A stretch of DNA of 64,000 nucleotides from an uncultured Phocaeicola sp. (GTDB lineage: Bacteria; Bacteroidota; Bacteroidia; Bacteroidales; Bacteroidaceae), in NCBI GenBank assembly GCA_944321015.1, contig CALUJS010000010.1:1-64000 (forward strand), written 5' to 3'. Position 1 is the first letter of the stretch. Every line of letters starts with the position of its first letter. Below the pieces are notes generated by a model. It searched no databases. It saw only the letters and a list, made by a program, of their open reading frames with translations, and was not told where the DNA came from. The translations under genes and the position numbers were made by a program. This document shows, one piece after another, positions 34,102 to 42,155 of the stretch.

Positions 34102-35657
34102 AACTCTTCTTGCTCTCCTTCGTATTTGTAGTTGAGGATGATGTTGGTGTGAAGCCGTTCCCCGGGTTCGATGAACTGCACGGTGATGGTAAACAGCCGG
34201 AAAAAGTCCATGTGCTTGAGGAAGAATGGGGGCAACATGGCTTTAAACTCGTCGGCACGGGGGTGGATGGAGGCCATGTCGGCATAGAATGTGAAGTCGG
34301 CCTTTTGTTCCATGTCGCTTAGCATGTCGTTCCACATGAGGTTGGACTCTTCCGTGTACGACCATCGGTTGAGATAAGCCTTGATGTCCTCTTCCTTGTC
34401 GGAAAGGATGAGATAGCGCTCGCTCAGCGCGCCCGTCAACTTGTCTGCACGTGAGGCACGCACGGACAGCACGTGTCTCAGCAGCCGGTTGTTTGGGAAG
34501 GTGTAGAGGGGGTAGGTGTGTCCTTTGTGCCACACGCTTCTCCATGTGGGGCGGGCAATCTCTTTCCATGCGGCCAGGGTTGGCGCGTGCTCCATGCGCA
34601 TGGGGATGAGCATGACGCGGTGGCTCTCCGACGTGTCTTTTCCCGGAAATTCGATGGCGCATACTTCGTGGCCGGCATAGTCGTCCAGAAACTGGTAGAA
34701 AGCCCTGTGCAGCGGTTCGTCCTGATAGCGGAGCTTTCTCACCACCGAGTCGTTGTAGGCCAGGGTGCTCACCATGTCGTTTACGTCGCGGATGCCCAGT
34801 TGGAAAAAGATGTTGGTGTAGGCTGGCAACAGGTCGGCCGACAGGAGCGGGACTTGTATGTGTGATATCTGGGGAAATCGGTCGTTGCCTTTTCCTTCTG
34901 CCTGATAGCAGGTTCCGGTGAGATAGATGGCAGAGCCTTGCAGGTGGAGGTCATATTGTGTCCATTCGGCTACGGGCATGGTGCGGGCGTAGAGTCGGGT
35001 GGCATTCTCGCTCTTCTTCTGTCGGTATATTTGGGCAAACAGGGAATCCGACCGTATGGAGGAGCGGTCGACATGTGCGTCGATAACGGCTTCTATCAGT
35101 CTTTTCTGATAGCTGATGGCGTAGCAATTGTCGCAGAAGTAACAGGCCAGGAACTCTTGGTTGTTGAGCGGATAGATGGTGATTCTCCTTCCCCGGTACT
35201 TGAGTTCTTTGGGTGCATGTCCGGTCGTGTTCAGTTCCTTGAGAATGCCTTCCATAAGGTTTTGGTCGCCGTTTCCCAGATGGCCGTAGAGCACTTGGTC
35301 CTTTGACTTGTCGGGTGTGTGGAAGCTGATGAGCACGTTGCTCATGGGGACGCTCAGTCCGTGGCCTTTTTCTTCGGCCATATCGTCAATCTTATGGTTC
35401 AGGAAGGTGAACAGGTCGGACAGGTGGAGCTGTTCCAGTTCGTTCTGATAGGGAGCAGCCTCGAGGGCATGAAACAGCGTATTGATGTTGCCGGTCTCGA
35501 TGATGGCCTGGGCGTCCCGGGGAACGAGGGCGAAGAGGTCGGCTTTGTGATTCTGCTCCGTCAGGTTGAGCTGAGCATAGCAAAACGCCCCTATTATGAT
35601 GCAACAGAGGATAAAGACAAGCACAATGGCCAGCCCGGTTTTCGTTTTCCTGCTCAT
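34098..35657 (-). CDS. Membrane-anchored DUF3352-like protein
   Basis: This 519-residue protein has one N-terminal membrane span (GLAIVLVFILCCIIIGAFCYA, about 8-28) and a large periplasmic part. That part begins with ALVPRDAQAIIETGNINTLFHAL, a pattern typical of DUF3352 proteins, with further segments such as YAISYQKRLIEAVIDAH and YLILSDKEEDIKAYLNRW. No enzymatic motif is visible and the function is unknown. A candidate -7 box lies at 35697-35704. It converges on the MBL gene with overlapping stops, leaving no room for a terminator. Confidence 0.72.
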   Translation of the reverse strand: MSRKTKTGLAIVLVFILCCIIIGAFCYAQLNLTEQNHKADLFALVPRDAQAIIETGNINTLFHALEAAPYQNELEQLHLSDLFTFLNHKIDDMAEEKGHGLSVPMSNVLISFHTPDKSKDQVLYGHLGNGDQNLMEGILKELNTTGHAPKELKYRGRRITIYPLNNQEFLACYFCDNCYAISYQKRLIEAVIDAHVDRSSIRSDSLFAQIYRQKKSENATRLYARTMPVAEWTQYDLHLQGSAIYLTGTCYQAEGKGNDRFPQISHIQVPLLSADLLPAYTNIFFQLGIRDVNDMVSTLAYNDSVVRKLRYQDEPLHRAFYQFLDDYAGHEVCAIEFPGKDTSESHRVMLIPMRMEHAPTLAAWKEIARPTWRSVWHKGHTYPLYTFPNNRLLRHVLSVRASRADKLTGALSERYLILSDKEEDIKAYLNRWSYTEESNLMWNDMLSDMEQKADFTFYADMASIHPRADEFKAMLPPFFLKHMDFFRLFTITVQFIEPGERLHTNIILNYKYEGEQEEF

Positions 35658-35696
35658 GACGGGTTAAGTCTTGGGATGTTGGTTTCAATGATGCAG

Positions 35697-35704
35697 CAAA
35701 TATA
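35697..35704 (-). promoter_or_regulatory. Candidate promoter -7 box for the DUF3352-like gene
   Basis: The minus strand reads TATATTTG, with TTTA 19 bp upstream as a near-match to the -33 TTTG. It sits 40 bp before the ATG. Confidence 0.5.
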
Positions 35705-35788
35705 GGTATTAATATTAGAAGTATAAAACAATATTAAGGAAATATTAATTGGAAATATCAACTCGTCCGGCCGCTGGAAAATGTCCGA

Positions 35789-35880
35789 TTTGAGCGTCCA
35801 TATTTCCGCTCGTGAGCGTGCATATCTGCGCTCGCGTCCCGGCATATGGACGCTCGCGAGCGGGCATATGGACGGGTTTG
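35789..35880. repeat. 22-bp palindromic repeat array F (3 units plus a partial fourth)
   Basis: The array opens with TTTGAGCGTC (35789-35798). Units start at 35799, 35821 and 35843, and a fourth begins at 35865 with CATATGGACGGG. The third unit is essentially the family consensus (CATATG then GACGCTCGCGAGCGGG). It lies in the 349-bp divergent gap between the DUF3352-like and phospholipase D-like genes. Confidence 0.85.
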
Positions 35881-35938
35881 GCGGTTTTAGTTCAAATCTT
35901 TTTGTTGGCGCGAGTGCATTTGTTTGCTGGGAAAACCC

Positions 35939-35946
35939 TACCTTTG
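35939..35946 (+). promoter_or_regulatory. Candidate promoter -7 box for the phospholipase D-like gene
   Basis: TACCTTTG is preceded by TTTG at 35919-35922, but the 16-bp spacer is short. It predicts a start near 35953 and rules out any translation start inside the repeat array. Confidence 0.5.
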
Positions 35947-36006
35947 CACGCAGTTTTCATGCCGTTGCGGCGGAAGACGTCGATAGCAATTCTAACTCAA
36001 TATAAC

Positions 36007-37251
36007 GTGAAGACAAGAAGATTAGTCATAGGGATAATGCTGTGTCTGCTGATGTGGCCTTGTGTGTGCGTCGGGCAGGCGGGCAGCGATTCGATAGTGA
36101 AACACTACCTGCAGGAGACGGGAGTGAAGGTGACCGAGGGCAACAAGGTGAAGTTGCTCAAGAGCGGGCGCGAGAAGTTTGAAGACCTGTTTGCCGAGGT
36201 GCGGCGCGCGCGGCATCATGTCCATCTGGAGTACTTCAACTTTCGTAACGACTCGATTGCCAATGCGCTGTTTGACCTCCTGGCCGTGAAGGCAAAAGAG
36301 GGGGTTGAGGTGCGCGCCCTGTTTGATGATTTCGGAAACATGTCCAACAACCAGCCTCTCAAGGAGCATCATTTGGAGAAGCTGCGGCGGTTGGGCATCG
36401 AGATATACCGTTTTGACCCGATACGTTTCCCCTACGTCAATCATGTGCTCTCGCGCGACCACCGCAAGATTGTGGTGATTGACGGGCGGGTGGCCTACAT
36501 GGGTGGCATGAACGTGGCCGACTATTACATCACAGGTACCGACGTGGTGGGCAAGTGGCGCGACATGCACATGCGCGTGGAGGGCCTTGCCGTGGCCGAA
36601 CTCCAGGCCATATTCCTCGACATGTGGGAGCGCGTCACCCATCAGGACCTGAGCGGGCAGGATGCTTATTACCCCCGTCCGGAGACGGAGACCGGGGTGG
36701 AAGGCGTCGAGATGGGCATCGTGGACCGCTATCCGCGCCGCACGCCCAAATCTATCCGCCGTGCCTACGTGGCTTCCATCGACGCCGCCCGGGACAGCAT
36801 CCAGCTCATCAATCCTTATTTCGTCCCGACGCATTCCATCAAGAAAGCCCTCAAGCAGGCCATCGACCGCGGGGTCGACGTGCAGATTATGATTTCCTCG
36901 AAGTCCGATATTCCCTTTACACCCGACGCCTCCACCTACTTTGCCTATCGCCTGGCCAAACGCGGAGCTAGGGTCTTTCTCTACGATGACGGCTTCCATC
37001 ACTCCAAGATTATGATGGTGGACGGCCGCTTCTGCACTCTGGGTTCGGCCAACCTCAACAGCCGCAGCCTGCGCTACGATTACGAGGTCAACGCCTTCAT
37101 GTTCAACCGCGACGTGACCCGGGAGCTTATCGACATGTTCGAGGATGACAAGCTCTCCTCCACGCGGCTCACCCGCGAGGTGTGGATGAGGCGCACGCCG
37201 TGGAAGCGCTTTGTGGGCTGGTTTGCCAACCTGTTTGCACCGGTGTTGTGA
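36007..37251 (+). CDS. cls: Cardiolipin synthase-like phospholipase D family protein, exported
   Basis: This 414-residue protein has two HKD phospholipase D motifs: SRDHRKIVVIDGRVAYMGGMN and HHSKIMMVDGRFCTLGSANLNSRSL. Both catalytic His-Lys-Asp sets are present. It resembles cardiolipin synthase, which makes cardiolipin from phosphatidylglycerol, but it lacks the usual N-terminal double membrane span and begins with a signal peptide (KTRRLVIGIMLCLLMWPCVCVGQA). It is therefore probably periplasmic or outer-membrane associated, and other phosphodiesterase activity is possible. GTG 36007 gives the best signal peptide. ATG 35959 and 36037 are alternatives, and an ATG inside the repeat array (35812) is an artefact. 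Confidence 0.85.
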   Translation: MKTRRLVIGIMLCLLMWPCVCVGQAGSDSIVKHYLQETGVKVTEGNKVKLLKSGREKFEDLFAEVRRARHHVHLEYFNFRNDSIANALFDLLAVKAKEGVEVRALFDDFGNMSNNQPLKEHHLEKLRRLGIEIYRFDPIRFPYVNHVLSRDHRKIVVIDGRVAYMGGMNVADYYITGTDVVGKWRDMHMRVEGLAVAELQAIFLDMWERVTHQDLSGQDAYYPRPETETGVEGVEMGIVDRYPRRTPKSIRRAYVASIDAARDSIQLINPYFVPTHSIKKALKQAIDRGVDVQIMISSKSDIPFTPDASTYFAYRLAKRGARVFLYDDGFHHSKIMMVDGRFCTLGSANLNSRSLRYDYEVNAFMFNRDVTRELIDMFEDDKLSSTRLTREVWMRRTPWKRFVGWFANLFAPVL

Positions 37252-37408
37252 TGGGAGCGTGGCAGAAATCCGGTGCGTTTGCCATGTCGTCTTACACTCG
37301 TTTGCCGGGGGAATCCGCCTTGTCTGATTCGCGCCTGCAGACGGCAAGGGCGATAAAAAATCGGCCTTCGCTGTGGCTTTTTTGCGGAAAAAGTGTCATC
37401 TTTGCAGC

Positions 37409-38086
37409 ATGAATCTGCATTACGCTTGGCTGGAACAGTTTTCCCTGCTCGAATTTCTCATCAAGGGCTTCGTCATTGGGGTTGTGGTGTCGGCGCCGTT
37501 GGGCCCCGTGGGCGTATTGTGCATCCAGCGCACGCTGAACAAGGGGCGTTGGTACGGATTCGTGACGGGTTGCGGGGCGGCCTTGAGCGACATCATCTAC
37601 AGCCTTATCACAGGCTACGGCATGACGTTCATCTATGATTTCCTGCAACGGCCTTCCAATATCTTCTACCTGCAACTGACGGGCAGCATCATGCTGTTCC
37701 TCTTCGGTCTCTACACGTTTCGCAGCAATCCCGTGCGTGCCCTGCGCCCCGTGTCGGGTAGCAAGGGGACGTATGTCCACAACTTCGTCACTGCGTTTTT
37801 CGTCACCCTGTCCAATCCCCTCATCGTGTTCCTTTTCATCGGCTTCTTTGCCCGGTTCTCGTTTGTCCTGCCCGGCATCCCGGTCTATGAGCAGACGCTG
37901 GGCTATCTGGCCATCCTGGCCGGTGCGTTGTCGTGGTGGTTCGGCATCACCTATTTTGTCAACAAGGTGAGGACAAGGTTCAACCTGCGCGGCATCTGGA
38001 TTCTGAACCGCGTCATCGGAGGCGTGGTCATCGTTGCTTCCATCGCCGGATTCTTCGGCACTCTGCTGGGCAAATCAATCTACTGA
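37409..38086 (+). CDS. LysE-family amino acid exporter-like membrane protein
   Basis: This 225-residue protein has about six membrane spans and the LysE/RhtB opening LIKGFVIGVVVSAPLGPVGVLCIQRTLNKGRWYGF, followed by VTGCGAALSDIIYSLI, FFVTLSNPLIVFLFIGFF and a C-terminal VIGGVVIVASIAGFFGTLLG. The family exports amino acids; the substrate is unknown here. ATG 37409 (MNLHYAWLEQF) is preferred, as a CATCTTTG -7-like box (37397-37404) lies immediately upstream. The next gene starts 9 bp after its stop. Confidence 0.85.
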   Translation: MNLHYAWLEQFSLLEFLIKGFVIGVVVSAPLGPVGVLCIQRTLNKGRWYGFVTGCGAALSDIIYSLITGYGMTFIYDFLQRPSNIFYLQLTGSIMLFLFGLYTFRSNPVRALRPVSGSKGTYVHNFVTAFFVTLSNPLIVFLFIGFFARFSFVLPGIPVYEQTLGYLAILAGALSWWFGITYFVNKVRTRFNLRGIWILNRVIGGVVIVASIAGFFGTLLGKSIY

Positions 38087-38095
38087 CATACAACC

Positions 38096-38650
38096 ATGTT
38101 CATATCCCGCCAACTCAAAGCCAAAAACATAGCCGAATATCTGCTCTACATGTGGCAGATTGAGGACCTGATACGGGCCAACAAGCTCGACATAGAATCG
38201 ATAGTGAAGAATGTGGTCGAACCCTACGGACTCGACCCCGAAGGCCGGCGCCTTCTCATCGGATGGTATGAGGAACTCATCGACATGATGCATCGCGAGG
38301 GAGTCGCCGAGGCCGGACACGTGCAGATTAACCGCAACGTCATATTGCAGCTCACCGACCTGCACCTGCGTCTGCTGCGTTCGCCCAAGGTTCCGGCCTA
38401 TGCGGCGGCCTACTACAAGGTGCTGCCCTACATCGTGGAGCTGCGTGCGCGCGGCGACCGTCGCGACCTGCCCGAGATAGAGACCTGCTTCGACGCCCTC
38501 TACGGGCTGATGTTGCTCCGGTTACAGAAGAAGCCCGTCAGCCGCGAGACCGAGGAGGCCGTGGCCGAGATTGCCGCCTTCATCCGCATGTTGGCCGACT
38601 ATTATAATAAGGAAAGAGATGGAGAACTCGATAAACTCTTGGAGGACTGA
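38096..38650 (+). CDS. DUF4924 family protein
   Basis: This 184-residue, strongly helical soluble protein begins MFISRQLKAKNIAEYLLYMWQ, the recognised opening of DUF4924 proteins from Bacteroidales. Other segments are QIEDLIRANKLDIESIV, GWYEELIDMMHREGVAEAGH and PEIETCFDALYGLMLLRLQKK. The function is unknown. It sits 9 bp after the LysE-like gene and 3 bp before rfbD, which suggests one transcript through to prfC. Confidence 0.85.
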   Translation: MFISRQLKAKNIAEYLLYMWQIEDLIRANKLDIESIVKNVVEPYGLDPEGRRLLIGWYEELIDMMHREGVAEAGHVQINRNVILQLTDLHLRLLRSPKVPAYAAAYYKVLPYIVELRARGDRRDLPEIETCFDALYGLMLLRLQKKPVSRETEEAVAEIAAFIRMLADYYNKERDGELDKLLED

Positions 38651-38653
38651 CCG

Positions 38654-39505
38654 ATGAAACATATTCTCATAACGGGAGCCGGCGGACAGCTGGGCCGCGA
38701 GATGCAGGCCTTGGCTGCCGACCACCCCGATTTCACCTACGATTTTACCGATGCGGCCACGCTCGACGTGACCGACCGTGGTGCCGTGGACGAATGGTTT
38801 GCCACACATCCCGTCGACTTCGTGGTCAACTGCGCGGCCTACACGGCCGTCGACCGTGCCGAGTCTGACCGCGAGGCCTGCCATCGGCTCAACGCGCTCG
38901 CTCCGGGTTGTCTGGCCGACGCCGCCCGCCGCAACGGGGCCCTGATGGTGCATGTGTCTACCGACTATGTGTTCGATGGAAGCAAGTGTACGCCCTATGT
39001 CGAGGATGACGAGCCTGCCCCCGTCACGGTCTACGGCCGCACGAAGCTGGAGGGCGAGCGGGCCGTCATGGAGCTGTGTCCCGACGCCATGGTCATCCGC
39101 ACCGCCTGGCTCTATTCGCCCCACGGGCAGAACTTCGTGAAGACCATGCTTCGCCTGGGCCGCGAGCGCGACCGGCTTGGCGTTGTGTTCGACCAGGTGG
39201 GAACTCCGACCTATGCCCGCGACCTGGCCCGCGCCATCTATGCCGCCATCGAGGCAGGCATCCGCCCCGGCATCTATCACTACACGGACGAAGGCGTGTG
39301 CAGCTGGTATGACTTTGCGGTGGCCATCCATCGGCTGGCAGGCATCGACTCGTGTCGCGTCAGCCCCATCCACACGGCGGAATATCCCACGCCGGCCCGG
39401 CGCCCGGCCTACTCCGTGCTCGACAAGCAGAAGATTAAAGATACCTACGGCATGACCATCCCCCACTGGGAGGATTCGCTTGCGTCGTGCCTTAACCTGT
39501 TATAA
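38654..39505 (+). CDS. rfbD: dTDP-4-dehydrorhamnose reductase
   Basis: This NADPH-dependent SDR enzyme performs the last step of dTDP-L-rhamnose synthesis. The 283 residues include the Rossmann motif ITGAGGQLGREM, NCAAYTAVDRAESD, VSTDYVFDG, the catalytic tyrosine and lysine in VYGRTKLEGE, and AWLYSPHGQNFVKTML. The other rml genes are not nearby, so rhamnose synthesis is split across the genome. It follows DUF4924 after 3 bp and precedes prfC after 15 bp. Confidence 0.93.
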   Translation: MKHILITGAGGQLGREMQALAADHPDFTYDFTDAATLDVTDRGAVDEWFATHPVDFVVNCAAYTAVDRAESDREACHRLNALAPGCLADAARRNGALMVHVSTDYVFDGSKCTPYVEDDEPAPVTVYGRTKLEGERAVMELCPDAMVIRTAWLYSPHGQNFVKTMLRLGRERDRLGVVFDQVGTPTYARDLARAIYAAIEAGIRPGIYHYTDEGVCSWYDFAVAIHRLAGIDSCRVSPIHTAEYPTPARRPAYSVLDKQKIKDTYGMTIPHWEDSLASCLNLL

Positions 39506-39520
39506 TTAAAACCAGACCCA

Positions 39521-41086
39521 ATGAACGAAATAGAAAGAAGACGAACCTTTGCCATCATTGCCCATCCGGACGCCGGTAAGACGTCGCTCACCGAGAAGCT
39601 CCTCCTGTTCGGAGGCCAGATTCAAGTGGCCGGAGCCGTGAAGTCGAACAAGATAAGGAAGACGGCCACGTCCGACTGGATGGACATCGAGAAGCAGCGC
39701 GGCATATCGGTGACTACCTCCGTCATGGAATTTGACTACCACGGCTACAAGATAAACATACTCGACACGCCGGGCCACCAGGACTTTGCCGAGGATACCT
39801 ACCGCACACTGACGGCGGTCGACAGCGTAATCATCGTCATCGACGGCGCCAAAGGTGTGGAGACACAGACGCGCAAGCTCATGGATGTGTGCCGCATGCG
39901 CAACACGCCGGTCATCATCTTCGTCAACAAGATGGACCGTGAGGGAAAGGACCCCTTCGACCTGCTCGACGAGCTGGAGGAGGAGCTTCACATTGCCGTC
40001 CGTCCCTTGTCGTGGCCCATCGATCAGGGACAGCGCTTCAAAGGCGTCTACAACATCTACGAGCAGAACCTCAACCTCTTCCAGCCCTCCAAGCAGGTCG
40101 TGACCGAGAAGGTGGAGGTCGACATCCATACCCCGGTCCTTGACGAACACATCGGCGCCGCGCTCGCCGGGAAGCTGCGCTCCGACCTGGAGCTCATCGA
40201 GGGCGTCTATCCGGAGTTTGAAGTGGACGATTACCTGTCGGGGCATCTGGCTCCGGTGTTCTTCGGGTCGGCGCTCAACAACTTCGGCGTTCAGGAGCTG
40301 CTCGATTGCTTTGTGAAGATAGCCCCGAGTCCGCGTCCGGTCCGTGCCGAGGAGCGCGAGGTGCGTCCCGAGGAGCCGAAGTTCACGGGCTTCATCTTCA
40401 AAATCACGGCCAACATCGACCCCAACCACCGCTCGTGCGTGGCCTTCTGCAAGGTGTGCTCGGGGCGTTTCCAGCGCAACATGCCCTATCTGCACGTGCG
40501 CCATGGGAAGACGATGCGCTTCTCCTCGCCCACGCAGTTCATGGCACAGCGCAAGACGACCGTCGACGAGGCCTGGGCGGGCGACATCATCGGCCTGCCC
40601 GACAACGGCACGTTCAAGATTGGCGACACGCTCACCGAGGGCGAGAACCTGCACTTCAAGGGCCTGCCCAGCTTCTCGCCCGAGATGTTCAAGTACATCG
40701 AGAACGCCGACCCCATGAAGCAGAAGCAGCTGGCCAAGGGCATCGACCAGCTCATGGACGAGGGCGTGGCCCAGCTCTTCGTCAACCAGTTCAACGGTCG
40801 CAAGATAATCGGCACGGTGGGGCAGCTTCAGTTTGAGGTCATCCAATATCGCTTGGAGAACGAATACAACGCGAAGTGCCGCTGGGAGCCCGTGAGCCTG
40901 TACAAGGCCTGCTGGATTGAGAGCGACGACCCCGCCGAGCTGGAAGCCTTCAAGAAGCGCAAGTATCAGTTCATGGCCCTCGACCGCGAGGGGCGCGACG
41001 TCTTCCTGGCCGACAGCAACTACGTCCTCCAGATGGCGCAGAACGACTTCAAGCACATCCGCTTCCATTTCACATCCGAATTCTGA
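39521..41086 (+). CDS. prfC: Peptide chain release factor 3
   Basis: This translational GTPase recycles RF1/RF2 from the ribosome after termination. In the 521 residues G1 is [13 protein letters not shown] (about 14-26), the switch I region is [13 protein letters not shown]3 is [12 protein letters not shown] and G4 is [17 protein letters not shown]. The RF3-specific C-terminal part is present ([40 protein letters not shown]). A strong terminator follows 28 bp after the stop. Confidence 0.96.
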   Translation: MNEIERRRTFAIIAHPDAGKTSLTEKLLLFGGQIQVAGAVKSNKIRKTATSDWMDIEKQRGISVTTSVMEFDYHGYKINILDTPGHQDFAEDTYRTLTAVDSVIIVIDGAKGVETQTRKLMDVCRMRNTPVIIFVNKMDREGKDPFDLLDELEEELHIAVRPLSWPIDQGQRFKGVYNIYEQNLNLFQPSKQVVTEKVEVDIHTPVLDEHIGAALAGKLRSDLELIEGVYPEFEVDDYLSGHLAPVFFGSALNNFGVQELLDCFVKIAPSPRPVRAEEREVRPEEPKFTGFIFKITANIDPNHRSCVAFCKVCSGRFQRNMPYLHVRHGKTMRFSSPTQFMAQRKTTVDEAWAGDIIGLPDNGTFKIGDTLTEGENLHFKGLPSFSPEMFKYIENADPMKQKQLAKGIDQLMDEGVAQLFVNQFNGRKIIGTVGQLQFEVIQYRLENEYNAKCRWEPVSLYKACWIESDDPAELEAFKKRKYQFMALDREGRDVFLADSNYVLQMAQNDFKHIRFHFTSEF

Positions 41087-41114
41087 GCGCGCTCCCTCCG
41101 GAGCCTGTCATAAA

Positions 41115-41162
41115 AGGAGATACGCATGTCGGGACTAACGGCGTGCGTATCTCCTTTTTTAT
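41115..41162 (+). terminator. Rho-independent terminator after prfC
   Basis: AGGAGATACGC (41115-41125) pairs with GCGTATCTCCT (41145-41155) and is followed by TTTTTTATT. The stem is perfect over 11 pairs with a roughly 19-nt loop. Confidence 0.9.
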
Positions 41163-41167
41163 TGCGC

Positions 41168-41407
41168 ACGTGTGTCGTGCGTTGGGAGAGACGTGTGTCG
41201 TGCGTTGGGAGAGACTTGTGTCGTGCGTTGGGAGAGACTTGTGTCGTGCGTTGGGAGAGACGTGTGTCATGCGTTGGGAGAGACGTGTGTCATGCGTCGG
41301 GAGAGACGTGTGTCATGCGTTGGGAGAGACGTGTGTCATGCGTTGTGAGAGACGTGTGTCCTGAGCCGGGAGACACGTGTGTCCTCCGGCATGAGACACG
41401 TGTGTCT
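41168..41407. repeat. Tandem array of ten 23-bp repeats plus a partial copy
   Basis: Ten direct repeats of 23 bp begin at 41168, 41191, 41214 and so on; a partial eleventh starts at 41398. Each opens ACGTGTGTC (or ACTTGTGTC) and continues as (G/A)TGCGTTGGGAGAG. The units change gradually along the array: copies 1-4 carry GTGCG, copies 5-8 ATGCG, and copies 9-10 are diverged (CTGAGCCGGGAGAC). The period is not a multiple of three and stops do not respect units, so it is non-coding. It directly follows the prfC terminator. From 41408 to 41490 I see only GC-rich sequence. Confidence 0.93.
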
Positions 41408-41490
41408 CCGCAAGCCCTTCGCGGATGGCGGAAAACCGCGGCGGCGCGCGGGTCATTCCCCCTCGCGCCCGCTTTTCGCCCCGCGCCATA

Positions 41491-41522
41491 TTTGGGACGA
41501 AACGACTATTTCCCTACATTTG
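41491..41522 (+). promoter_or_regulatory. Consensus Bacteroidota promoter for sua5-clc-fmt
   Basis: TTTG (41491-41494), a 20-bp spacer and TACATTTG (41515-41522) match the -33/-7 pattern. The ATG at 41570 is 47 bp downstream. Confidence 0.75.
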
Positions 41523-41569
41523 CATCCGCAACAACCATGCATGACGCATATATAATAAAGGTATAGGCA

Positions 41570-42145
41570 ATGAATACAGACATGAACGAAGATATCCGGC
41601 GGGCCTGCGAGGTGATGGCCCGTGGCGGGGTGATTCTCTACCCCACCGACACGGTGTGGGGCATCGGATGCGATGCGACCAATCCCGAAGCCGTGCAACG
41701 CGTGTATGACATCAAGCGCAGGGCCGACAGCAAGGCCATGCTCGTGTTGGTCGATTCGGAGGCGAAGGTGGACTTTTACGTGCGCGACGTGCCTCCCGTG
41801 GCCTGGGACCTGATAGAGCTGGCCGACAAGCCCCTGACCATCATCTACGACGGGGCGCGCAACCTGGCGCCCAACCTTCTGGCCGAGGACGGCAGCGTCG
41901 GCATACGCGTGACGAACGAACCTTTCTCGAAGCAGCTGTGCTTCCGCTTCAAGAAGGCCATCGTGTCGACGTCGGCCAATGTCAGCGGACAGCCCGCCGC
42001 CGCCGTGTATGCCGACATCGCGGACGAGATACGCGAGGCGGTGGACTATGTGGTCGAGAGCCGGCGCGACGAGACGGGCCGTCCGCGTCCGTCGAGCATC
42101 ATCAAGCTGGGGTCCGGCGGCACGGTGAAGGTGATTCGTGAATGA
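41570..42145 (+). CDS. L-threonylcarbamoyladenylate synthase (Sua5/YrdC/YciO family)
   Basis: This enzyme makes threonylcarbamoyl-AMP from threonine, bicarbonate and ATP for the t6A37 modification of tRNA. The 191 residues show the YrdC-fold motifs GGVILYPTDTVWGIGCDATN (about 20-39), VYDIKRRADSKAMLVLV, LADKPLTIIYDG, DGSVGIRVTNEPF and VSTSANVSGQPAA. The length fits YrdC/YciO-type proteins rather than two-domain Sua5. ATG 41570 or 41582 could both serve. The ClC gene follows after 10 bp. Confidence 0.92.
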   Translation: MNTDMNEDIRRACEVMARGGVILYPTDTVWGIGCDATNPEAVQRVYDIKRRADSKAMLVLVDSEAKVDFYVRDVPPVAWDLIELADKPLTIIYDGARNLAPNLLAEDGSVGIRVTNEPFSKQLCFRFKKAIVSTSANVSGQPAAAVYADIADEIREAVDYVVESRRDETGRPRPSSIIKLGSGGTVKVIRE

Positions 42146-42155
42146 GGAGGGGCGT

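Noticed and set aside
35812..36006. N-terminal extension of the phospholipase D-like protein starting inside repeat array F
   Set aside because: The extension translates the 22-bp repeat (residues like ARVPAYGRSRAGIW) and starts upstream of the candidate promoter. Similar repeat-derived extensions of queA (to 61686) and the NigD-like gene (to 46008) were also discarded.
41126..41566. Open frame running through the 23-bp tandem repeat
   Set aside because: The period is not a multiple of three, so the frame cycles through all three readings of the repeat. The protein has no start context and no known family, and it overlaps both a terminator and a promoter.
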